A stretch of 64,000 nucleotides of DNA, from assembly GCF_009377345.1 (NCBI RefSeq), contig NZ_WBSL01000003.1, positions 62,001 through 126,000 of the forward strand, in the 5' to 3' direction. The stretch comes from Deinococcus terrestris (GTDB lineage: Bacteria > Deinococcota > Deinococci > Deinococcales > Deinococcaceae). This document shows, piece after piece, positions 49,461 through 64,000 of the stretch. A model generated the notes under the pieces. That model was not told the DNA's origin. It made no database searches and worked only from the letters and a program-made list of their open reading frames with translations. The first letter of the stretch is position 1, and every line of letters begins with the position of its first letter. Position numbers and translations under genes: made by a program.

Positions 49461-50297
49461 ATGCACGTGCTGAATATCCCCGTCCCGCAGGACTTGTTGA
49501 CCGCGTGGCGCACCTGGCTGGCCCCGGAGCGTCAGCCTTTCTTCTTGACGGGCGAGGAAGCGCGGGGGCTAGGGCTTCGCACGGTGCCCCGTGCAGAGGC
49601 GAGATTCACGCCCGAGGAGCGGGACACGTTCGCGCTGTGGCGGGTCGCGCCTGGGGCTGACCACGTCACCTGGTTCACCGAAGCGGAGTGGCTGTCCCTT
49701 TCCCCAGCCTCGCGCCGGGCACTGGTGCAGGCACAGGTGCGGCATGGCCGGGGTGCCGTGCCCCGCATCCGGGACTTTGCCGACCTGTTGCCCCATCTCC
49801 CCGGCTCGCGCTTCGTGTGGCGGCCGTCCCTGCTGTCGCCCGCTGTCCTGGCAAGAGTGGTCGCGCAGGATCAGCGGACGTGTCAGCGAGCCGAGGTGCC
49901 GGAACGCGTCTGGGACGCAGCGGCGAGTGTCCTTCCCGGAGCCCGTGAACTGGCAGGAACCTTCCCCCACGCCAGCGGCCCCAACTGCTTCAGCACGGTG
50001 ATGGGCGCGGCGGGCGTGCCGGGAGCCGAGCGGGAATGGATGCAGCGTGACCCCTTCGAGGATTTCCTGGCGGAACATACCCGGCCCGGTGGCCGCGACG
50101 ACGTGCCAGGAACAGTGCTGGTATGGCGGAACGCCGCAGGAAACGTGGAGCACGCCGCCGTCACCCTGGGGGGTGGCTGGGCGCTGCACAAGCCCTCGCA
50201 GACGTGGATGACGGCGCGGGTGGTGCTGCCCGTGCGCGACCTCATCCGGTCTTCGCGCACGCGGGGCTGGCGGCTGGGCCGCGTGGCCCTGGGCTAA
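49461..50297 (+). CDS. Unknown protein with possible NlpC/P60-like Cys-His core
   Basis: This 278-residue protein has no clear family match. The C-terminal third contains SGPNCFSTVMGAAG and later GNVEHAAVTLGGGWALHKPSQTW. A cysteine at a helix start followed by a histidine in a hydrophobic strand is the arrangement of papain-like NlpC/P60 amidases, so a cell-wall or amide hydrolase role is possible. There is no signal peptide. The N-terminal part is unassigned. I start at MHVLNIPVPQDLL because similarity to protein-like composition begins there; upstream codons are in frame. Confidence 0.6.
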   Translation: MHVLNIPVPQDLLTAWRTWLAPERQPFFLTGEEARGLGLRTVPRAEARFTPEERDTFALWRVAPGADHVTWFTEAEWLSLSPASRRALVQAQVRHGRGAVPRIRDFADLLPHLPGSRFVWRPSLLSPAVLARVVAQDQRTCQRAEVPERVWDAAASVLPGARELAGTFPHASGPNCFSTVMGAAGVPGAEREWMQRDPFEDFLAEHTRPGGRDDVPGTVLVWRNAAGNVEHAAVTLGGGWALHKPSQTWMTARVVLPVRDLIRSSRTRGWRLGRVALG

Positions 50298-50468
50298 CTA
50301 CTTCCCGTTGCGGGTGAGGCGCCAGAGGGTCACGGCGTTGGAGAGGAACAGCGCCGCGCACAGCACCGCGAAGATCACGTCCCCCTTCTGCACGAAGCGA
50401 ATCCCCAGGATGCCCCAGCCGCACATCAGGGCGACGACCAGCCAGATGCGCCACGCGGGAGCGTTCAC
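50298..50468 (-). CDS. Small two-helix membrane protein, 56 residues
   Basis: This short gene is easily missed. The 56-residue product has two hydrophobic helices ([16 protein letters not shown] and [19 protein letters not shown]) joined by RFVQKGD, and ends RLTRNGK. The GTG start is preceded by GGAG at good spacing, and all codons show high GC at the third position. It abuts the preceding plus-strand stop. Function is unknown. Confidence 0.65.
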   Translation of the reverse strand: MNAPAWRIWLVVALMCGWGILGIRFVQKGDVIFAVLCAALFLSNAVTLWRLTRNGK

Positions 50469-50498
50469 AGGGTTCTCCGGATCTTCATCCCTCCCACC

Positions 50499-51740
50499 CT
50501 AGCGCACCCCTCTGGGGCGGAGCGTCCCGCCCGGCGTGACGGCAGGGGCCAGCGCCGCCCGCACCGCCGCCTCCGCATTCAGGGTCCCCGCCCCGCAGGT
50601 TTTGCGGGGATCGGGGTCGCAGCGCCCGCCGGGAAAGGGCGTCGCCGTGCGGGTCAGCAGGTCGCGCACCTGCGCGGGCGTGAGCGTGGGCTTCAGTCCG
50701 AACAGCAGGCTGGCGACCCCGGAGACGTGCGGCGCGGCGAGGCTGGTGCCGTCGGGACTGCGCTCGCCACCCGGTCCGGTCACACTGCTCGCCAGGATGC
50801 CCCGCCCCCGATCGCCGCCGGGCGCGGCCAGGGCCACCGTGCGGCCCCAGTTCGCGTAGCCGGGGCGCTGCCCACCTTCCGACACGCTCGTCACCGTCAG
50901 CACGTTCCGGCACCCGGCGGGCGAGTACCCGGCGGCGTCGGCTCCGTCGTTGGCGGCCCCAGCGACGACCAGCACCCCCCGCGCCGTCACCGCGTCCACG
51001 GCAGCCTGAATGCGGGCGTCGCACCCGGTGAGCGGAATGAAGTCGGCATACAGACTGAGGTTGAGCACCCGCGCCGGATTGGGGTTTGCCGGTGCTCCCG
51101 CCACCGGGAGGCCCGTCGCCCACCGAATCCCGTCCGCGAGGTCCTGCGGGTCCACCAGCCCGTCCTGTCCCGCCACCCGCACCTGCACCACGCGGGCGCG
51201 GGGATTGATCCCCGCCATGCCGCGCCCGTCATGCGCCGCGCCGATCAGGTTGCCGATCACCTCGGCGTGGTAGGCGGCCTCGCCCACCCCGCCCGCGTCC
51301 CGGTCGCGCCCGTTGCCGTCCCCGGCCCGCGCCGCGTCCGACACGAAGTCGTAGCCACCCACCAGCCGTCCGGCGAGTTCCGGCGTGTTGACGTACCCGG
51401 TGTCCAGCACGGCCACTGTCACCGGAGCGCCCCGCCCAGTGCCCGCGAGCTGTGCCCACGCCCCCGACATCCGGATCGCGGTCAGGTTCCACTGCCGGAG
51501 GAAGAGGGGGTCGCCCGGTCGGTAGGTCCCCGCCGGGGTGGGGGAGGGCCGGGGAGTCGGCGCGGGTGTCACGTCCAGCGGCAGCAGCGGCGCGAGGGGC
51601 TGTGGGCGGCTCGGCTCGGGCTGAAGTTCGGGCAGATCGGCTGTCGCGGGTGGGGTGGGCAGCGGGACGATTCGCGGCACGGCGAGGGCAGATGCCCCCA
51701 GCAGGCCAACGGAAAGCAGGAGGGCACGGGCACGCTTCAT
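50499..51740 (-). CDS. Secreted subtilisin-like serine protease (S8)
   Basis: This 413-residue protein has a Sec signal ([19 protein letters not shown]), a proline-rich linker of about 50 residues and a subtilase domain with the triad Asp113 (VAVLDTGY), His158 ([13 protein letters not shown]) and Ser333 ([12 protein letters not shown]). It is likely exported and takes part in extracellular protein degradation. Four cysteines in the catalytic domain ([25 protein letters not shown]) probably form disulfides. CAGACT lies 6 nt before the ATG, compatible with leaderless initiation. Confidence 0.94.
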   Translation of the reverse strand: MKRARALLLSVGLLGASALAVPRIVPLPTPPATADLPELQPEPSRPQPLAPLLPLDVTPAPTPRPSPTPAGTYRPGDPLFLRQWNLTAIRMSGAWAQLAGTGRGAPVTVAVLDTGYVNTPELAGRLVGGYDFVSDAARAGDGNGRDRDAGGVGEAAYHAEVIGNLIGAAHDGRGMAGINPRARVVQVRVAGQDGLVDPQDLADGIRWATGLPVAGAPANPNPARVLNLSLYADFIPLTGCDARIQAAVDAVTARGVLVVAGAANDGADAAGYSPAGCRNVLTVTSVSEGGQRPGYANWGRTVALAAPGGDRGRGILASSVTGPGGERSPDGTSLAAPHVSGVASLLFGLKPTLTPAQVRDLLTRTATPFPGGRCDPDPRKTCGAGTLNAEAAVRAALAPAVTPGGTLRPRGVR

Positions 51741-51815
51741 CCCGGCAGTCTGGCGTGTGGGGCTGACGGGCGGCTGAGGGCTTCCTCGGACCGGGGCCGC
51801 ACTACCATGCGGGGC

Positions 51816-52574
51816 ATGACCCCCCAGACTGTCCTCTTGACCGGGGCCTCCAGCGGCATCGGTCTCGCCACCGCCGAGGCCCTCGCCGCGCGGGGCCACC
51901 GCCTGGTGCTGGCCGCCCGCCGCGCCGACACCCTCACGGCCCTGGCCCGCCGCCTCGACCCCTCCGGCTCGCGGGTGCTGGCCGTGCCCACCGACGTGAC
52001 CCTGGACGCCGACCGCCGGGCACTGCTGGCGGCGGCGGAGGCGCAGTTTGGCCCGGTTGACGTGCTCGTCAACAACGCGGGCGTGACCGTCGAGCGCGGC
52101 TGGTGGTGGGACGATCCCGATCCGCTGCGGGTGCTGCGGGTCAATCTGGAAGCTCCCATCGAGCTGACCCGGCTGGTGCTGCCGTCCATGCGGGCGCGGG
52201 GGCGGGGCCACATCGTCAACATCGGCTCGGTGGCGGGGCGGGCGGCCACCAACGGCATGTACTCGGCGAGCAAGTTCGGCCTGCGCGGGTTCTCGCACGG
52301 GCTGCGGCGCGAGCTTCAGGGCACCGGGGTCACGGTCAGCCTGATCGCGCCGGGCTTCGTGAAAAGCGAGATGACGGCCTCCGCCCGCCTGCCCATGCCC
52401 GGCCCGGAGGTCGTCGCCCGCGCGGTGGCCGATGTGCTGGAGCGCCCCCGCCGCGAGGTCATCGTGCCGCGCGTGTACGCGGTGCTGGCCGCGCTCGACC
52501 ACTTCTTCCCCGCCCTAGGGGACCGGGTGTCGGCGCGGATTATCCGGCGTCGGTATGACCACCGGGAGGGGTAG
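51816..52574 (+). CDS. Short-chain dehydrogenase/reductase
   Basis: This 252-residue classical SDR has the cofactor motif [16 protein letters not shown], the catalytic serine in NIGSVAG and YSASKFG with tyrosine and lysine. The C-terminal part ([19 protein letters not shown]) resembles SDRs that act on lipid or steroid-like substrates, but the substrate is unknown. TACCAT (51803-51808) lies 7 nt before this ATG, which favours it over the ATG three codons upstream, because that ATG lies inside the -10 box. Confidence 0.9.
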   Translation: MTPQTVLLTGASSGIGLATAEALAARGHRLVLAARRADTLTALARRLDPSGSRVLAVPTDVTLDADRRALLAAAEAQFGPVDVLVNNAGVTVERGWWWDDPDPLRVLRVNLEAPIELTRLVLPSMRARGRGHIVNIGSVAGRAATNGMYSASKFGLRGFSHGLRRELQGTGVTVSLIAPGFVKSEMTASARLPMPGPEVVARAVADVLERPRREVIVPRVYAVLAALDHFFPALGDRVSARIIRRRYDHREG

Positions 52575-52653
52575 GCCGCCCGCACGCCACAAGTTTCCCT
52601 TCAGGCCCGCGCAGCCCCACTGGCGCGGCCGCTTGCGTAGACTGACCTCCGAG

Positions 52654-53757
<1,104 letters not shown>

Positions 53758-53770
53758 AGGAGGAGAGGCG

Positions 53771-53914
53771 CCAGCGACTAGAGCATTTGACAGAAGAATG
53801 AGTGCCGTTCTGACCCTCTCCCCTCGTGGGAGAGGGCCTTGCGAAGCAAGGGGTGAGGGGGCGCCCAGATCAACTCGACGAACATCTTCTTTCGTCAAAT
53901 GCTCTAGTTGCTAG
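53771..53914. mobile_element. 144-bp MITE-like element with 30-bp inverted ends
   Basis: The ends 53771-53800 and 53885-53914 are imperfect inverted repeats sharing AACTAGAGCATTTGAC-type sequence (19 of the outer 21 positions match). Between them lies the two-hairpin repeat 53814-53860. It is AT-richer at the ends than the surrounding DNA and encodes nothing. No clear target-site duplication is seen. Confidence 0.75.
53814..53860. repeat. Two-hairpin intergenic repeat, copy B
   Basis: CCCTCTCCC/GGGAGAGGG, then CTTGC/GCAAG with a 3-nt loop, then GGGTGAGGGG. Same design as 13292-13338 with compensatory changes in the second stem. Confidence 0.8.
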
Positions 53915-53917
53915 CCA

Positions 53918-53953
53918 AAGAAAGCGGGCCAGAGGGTTCCCCCTGGCCCGCTC
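53918..53953 (-). terminator. Terminator of the RNase R gene
   Basis: On the minus strand AGCGGGCCAG pairs with CTGGCCCGCT (10 bp), followed by TTCTTTGG. It lies 20 bp after the RNase R stop. Confidence 0.85.
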
Positions 53954-53971
53954 GTTCGGTGTAGGTGTGGC

Positions 53972-57754
<3,783 letters not shown>

Positions 57755-58011
57755 TCCTCACCTATCAGGACGTGCCCGTGGGACTCTATGTGGAGGTCGT
57801 TTCCGGCTGGGGGCGGCCACACGGCGTGGGCAGGCATCTGAGCCGAAACGACGCTCTCGCCCAGGGGCAGAGGGTCTCGCGCTTGTCTCGGGTCACGCCC
57901 GGCCCCTCCTGTCCAGGCGGTGCCCGGAGGCGGGGGGCAGGGGCGCAGTCCTATGACCCGGCAGCGCGGTCAGTCTACCATGCGGGACCTGACGGCACCT
58001 TGAGGACGACC

Positions 58012-58788
<777 letters not shown>

Positions 58789-58835
58789 CGGCGCGGAGGA
58801 TAGCGCCTCGCCGGGTCGGGTACCCTGGGGGCACC

Positions 58836-59144
<309 letters not shown>

Positions 59145-59151
59145 CCCTGTC

Positions 59152-59739
59152 TTAGCGCCGCTCCACCTCGACCCGCAGGTGGAGCGTGTCCGTGAGGGGG
59201 GAGGGCAAGTCACGCCCACTGAGGTTTAGCCCGTAGCTGGCCGCCAGTGCCCGCACGTCCTCCGGCGTCAGCACGACCGGAAAGACGAGGTCGGCTTCGG
59301 TGGGTGGGGGAGGGGACTCCCACAGCGCCTCACCCAGCCTCCGCAGCCGGGCGAGGTGCCATTCGCCCTGCGCCGCCACGACGAGCCGACCTCCGGGCCG
59401 CAGCACCCGCCGCGCCTCGGCCACAGCGCGGGCCGGGTCGTGAAGGTGGGCCAGCACACGCACGAGGAGTACGGCGTCGAAGGAGGCGTCAGGGAAGGGG
59501 AGTTGCTCGGCCACGCCGCGCTGAACGCCTTCCCCCGGTTCAGGGTCCAGCCCGACCACTTCGCCCCGGTGGCCCCGTGCCCTCAGCGCTCGCAGGAGCC
59601 GCCCCTCGCCCGCGCCCACGTCGAGCACGCGGGCGGTGGGGGAGAGGCGCAGCGCGTTCAGCAGCGGCTCCTCCGGCCAGCCCAGCCCCAGCTGCCGCGA
59701 CAGCCTCGCGTCCCTGTCCCGCCAGCCTCCCGGAGTCAT
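59152..59739 (-). CDS. Class I SAM-dependent methyltransferase
   Basis: This 195-residue protein has the SAM-binding motif VLDVGAGEGRLLRALRARG, then VVGLDPEPG, PFPDASFDAVLLVRVLAHLHDP and RRVLRPGGRLVVAA, the UbiE/methyltransferase-11 pattern. The substrate is unknown. CAGACT lies 7 nt before this ATG, which supports it over an upstream in-frame ATG that would reach into the promoter of the divergent gene. Confidence 0.9.
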   Translation of the reverse strand: MTPGGWRDRDARLSRQLGLGWPEEPLLNALRLSPTARVLDVGAGEGRLLRALRARGHRGEVVGLDPEPGEGVQRGVAEQLPFPDASFDAVLLVRVLAHLHDPARAVAEARRVLRPGGRLVVAAQGEWHLARLRRLGEALWESPPPPTEADLVFPVVLTPEDVRALAASYGLNLSGRDLPSPLTDTLHLRVEVERR

Positions 59740-59772
59740 CCTGCGCAGTCTGGCACGGCTTTTACAGCCTCC

Positions 59773-59801
59773 TTGTGAAGACTCCACACAACGTTTATAA
59801 C
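59773..59801 (+). promoter_or_regulatory. Strong sigma-A promoter of the small membrane protein gene
   Basis: TTGTGA (59773-59778) and TATAAC (59796-59801) are 17 bp apart. The AT-rich stretch stands out in this GC-rich DNA. The leader would be about 97 nt. Confidence 0.8.
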
Positions 59802-59904
59802 GTGGCGGCATTTACGTTTCGGGCGAGGGGCGCGGGCGAGAGTTGACCCGTGTTCGGGGCAGGACCACCCTCCCCGAGAGTTCTTGCGAAAGGCAGGTTT
59901 AACG

Positions 59905-60129
59905 ATGAAACTGTCCAACCTGATGTACGTGCTCGGCTTTGTGTCCATGGCGATGTCCGCCGGTTCTTTCACCGCTGGCAAGGCGGACGGCGGCGAAGGC
60001 GACAAGGGCGGCGAGGAGAAGCAGCGCAGCGGCCTGTTCGTGGGCTTCTGGCCCCCCACGTTCTTCATCCTCGGCAAGATCATCGAGGACCGCGAGAACC
60101 ACAACAAGAACATCCTCACGGGCGAGTAA
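59905..60129 (+). CDS. Small secreted or membrane protein, 74 residues
   Basis: I do not recognise this family. The 74-residue product has an N-terminal hydrophobic helix (NLMYVLGFVSMAMSAGSFTAG), a charged Gly/Glu/Lys linker, a second hydrophobic segment (GLFVGFWPPTFFILG) and a charged tail. It could be a two-helix membrane protein. A strong promoter upstream and a good terminator downstream suggest high expression. A ribosome site (AAAGGCAGG) precedes the ATG. Confidence 0.75.
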   Translation: MKLSNLMYVLGFVSMAMSAGSFTAGKADGGEGDKGGEEKQRSGLFVGFWPPTFFILGKIIEDRENHNKNILTGE

Positions 60130-60139
60130 ACCAACCAAA

Positions 60140-60175
60140 GAGGAAGGGACGTGGTGTAAGGCCACGTCCCTTCTT
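60140..60175 (+). terminator. Terminator after the small membrane protein gene
   Basis: AAGGGACGTGG and CCACGTCCCTT form an 11-bp stem, followed by CTTCTTG. It lies 10 nt after the stop, before the convergent accC stop. Confidence 0.85.
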
Positions 60176-60185
60176 CTTGTGTGGG

Positions 60186-61523
<1,338 letters not shown>

Positions 61524-61540
61524 GTTGCCCTCCGGGGCGG

Positions 61541-61585
61541 CCAGCCGCCAGCGCCCAGCGGCCAGAGCTGGAAGCTGGCGGCTGG
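61541..61585. repeat. Inverted repeat between accB and accC
   Basis: CCAGCCGCCAGC (61541-61552) and GCTGGCGGCTGG (61574-61585) are perfect 12-bp arms. CTGGAAGCTGGCGGC (61568-61582) also occurs at 41467-41481. Confidence 0.7.
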
Positions 61586-61591
61586 AAGCTC

Positions 61592-62131
<540 letters not shown>

Positions 62132-62270
62132 GGTTCCTCCCGGAAGGGTAAGCGGTGCGGGTGGGCTTAGGCGGTCACTCGCCGCCGAACAGGGGCGAAC
62201 TGAACCGAGTCTAACGGCCGCAGGAAACGCCGCCCCCACACTCGGGAGGCGGCGCTTCGGGCGGGGGTCA

Positions 62271-62828
<558 letters not shown>

Positions 62829-62956
62829 GTCTGTCTCTCTCCTTGTTCCGAGCCCTGCCAGGGGCGCGGGCCGTGCCGGTGTGGCCGTTCCAGTCTGGAT
62901 TTGGCCGGGGCGCTCCCCCAGGTCTGCCGGGGCGCCGCTCGGCAACAGGCCGGATT

Positions 62957-64000
62957 CTAGCAGAGGCGGCCCGGAGCGCACTCAGGTGCGCACCCGGAGC
63001 ACACTGTCCAGCCGCCCCGCCCGTCCGGCGTCACCGTGCCCGGTGCCACGTGGACCCGTACCCCCTCCCCGCCAAGCTGCCAGCGGTCGCCCTGGAGGCC
63101 CGGCTGAAGGTCCAGCGGCAGCCCCGCCACTTCCAGGCGGTGAGCCCGCAGCGGACTGTCCCCCCACGCGAGGGCCGGAAACCCGACCAGTTCCACCTCG
63201 CCCCCCGGCCCACGCAGATGCAGGTAGCGGCGGTGCAGCAGGGCTCCGCCCGGCAGCGCGTGGAGGTTGAGCGGATCGAAGCCCACCACGGGCCAGGGCT
63301 CTCCCAGCTCCAGCACCAGGCGGGGGCCGGGCAGTGCCCGGAACTCGGCCTCCAGGGCAGCGAGGTCGGCGGCGGTCTTCGCGGCGGCCTGCGTCCCTGC
63401 CCCTCGCAACGCCTCGCGTGGGGACGGGCGTTCAGCCACGCCGACCCGTGCCCCCAGAGCCTCGTCCAATGCCGTGCCCGCCAGCACCTGGGCCTGCCAC
63501 TTATCCCCGACTCGGGCCAGGAGATGGGCCAGGGCCGCGCCACTGCGGTAGGCCCACTCGCGGGGGGTGGCGGAGGCATCCTGCTCACCGTCCAGCCGGG
63601 ACACCTCGTCCAGAAAGCGCGTCTCGACGAAGTGCGCCAGCCCTTCCCGCGTCTCCATCCGCCGCTCGTAGCGGACGTGCTCGGGGGCCAGCGCCGCGAA
63701 CCGGGCCTGCCGCCAGGCCAGGGCGTGGCAGGCGTGCGCTTTCCAGTCCGCCGGGTGGGCCAGCGCCGCTGCGAGACAGGCGGCCTCCTCGGCGCGTGCG
63801 TGGAGGACCCCAGGGTCGGTGCGGGGATAGGTCAGCCCGTCCAGCTCGTCGGCCTCCCACGCGGGCGACGGGTAAGCGGCTTGGTGGACATGGAACGCCT
63901 CGTGGACGAGCAGGGCCGCGAGCCGCCGCGCGTCCAGCTCCGCCAGACCATCGGCCAGGATCCCCGCCGCGAGCGCCCCGCCCGGCAACGTGACCGCCGT
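62957..64000 (-). CDS. Unknown protein with HExxH zinc-peptidase-like motif (start beyond window)
   Basis: This gene is cut by the right edge; the frame is open to the last base. About 348 residues are visible. RRLAALLVHEAFHVHQ near the visible N-terminal end is a HExxH-type metal-binding helix, and downstream E/R-rich helices (REGLAHFVETRFLDEV) are typical of gluzincin-like proteins. The C-terminal part is beta-rich (VRVHVAPGTVTPDGRGGW) and ends with three cysteines (VCSGCAPECAPGRLC, four counting the last). No family could be assigned. Confidence 0.75.
   Translation of the reverse strand, partial: TAVTLPGGALAAGILADGLAELDARRLAALLVHEAFHVHQAAYPSPAWEADELDGLTYPRTDPGVLHARAEEAACLAAALAHPADWKAHACHALAWRQARFAALAPEHVRYERRMETREGLAHFVETRFLDEVSRLDGEQDASATPREWAYRSGAALAHLLARVGDKWQAQVLAGTALDEALGARVGVAERPSPREALRGAGTQAAAKTAADLAALEAEFRALPGPRLVLELGEPWPVVGFDPLNLHALPGGALLHRRYLHLRGPGGEVELVGFPALAWGDSPLRAHRLEVAGLPLDLQPGLQGDRWQLGGEGVRVHVAPGTVTPDGRGGWTVCSGCAPECAPGRLC

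Overview
This window looks like chromosomal DNA from a Deinococcus species. The inference rests on high GC content (about 70% by eye), Deinococcus-Thermus-like protein sequences, a futalosine-pathway enzyme (MqnB), an HspR/HAIR-like element in front of lon, an EF-P with arginine at the loop tip, and about twenty genes whose start codon lies 6-9 nt after a TANNNT-like -10 box. That last pattern is the signature of leaderless transcripts, which are common in this genus. No rRNA, CRISPR array, prophage or complete insertion sequence is visible. Genes are dense, often overlap by 4 nt, and change strand every few genes.

Layout. 1-7165: end of an FAD-dependent oxidoreductase, a glyoxalase-fold protein, Nudix hydrolase, rhomboid protease, asd, plsY, a GAF-GAF-GGDEF protein, methylmalonyl-CoA epimerase and VanZ. 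7195-11235 (minus): acetate module acs, actP and a DUF485 partner behind a good sigma-A promoter. 11453-15571: moaA, GntR regulator, manganese catalase, small membrane protein, TetR regulator. 15588-20849: a 2-phosphoglycerate-kinase-like protein with three ATP-cone-like repeats, then a MoxR ATPase coupled to a fused DUF58-transglutaminase membrane protein. 20915-25262 (minus): CDF transporter, tRNA-Asn, YqgE, Lon. 25515-29951: esterase, acyl-CoA dehydrogenase, tRNA-His, tRNA-Leu, trigger factor.

30070-34535 is a fatty acid synthesis operon, fabH-fabD-fabG-acpP-fabF, with a 16-bp palindrome over the fabH -35 box; ppk follows. 39213-50468 holds pcp, mutM-pdxH, NfeD-flotillin, ohr, mqnB, tdh, dnaJ, prs, a Rieske protein and several unknowns. 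50499-64000 holds a secreted subtilase, an SDR, an App1-type phosphatase, a giant RNase R, xth, a methyltransferase, a small membrane protein with a strong promoter, accB-accC, efp and the end of a HExxH protein.

The most interesting locus is 36841-38890. A 46-residue secreted peptide gene encodes a signal sequence followed by two copies of GANDYGVL. Its start codon is only 22 bp from that of a divergent 628-residue regulator with N-terminal TPR-like repeats and a C-terminal winged-helix/BTAD DNA-binding region. The peptide gene and the TPR-encoding half of the regulator have visibly lower GC than the DNA-binding half. I propose a peptide-signalling (quorum-sensing-like) pair analogous to RRNPP systems; this is inference from layout and sequence only.

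Other points of interest are a 144-bp MITE-like element with 30-bp inverted ends that carries a two-hairpin repeat also found elsewhere in the window, six regularly spaced RRGR motifs in the RNase R extension, and the widespread leaderless start architecture.
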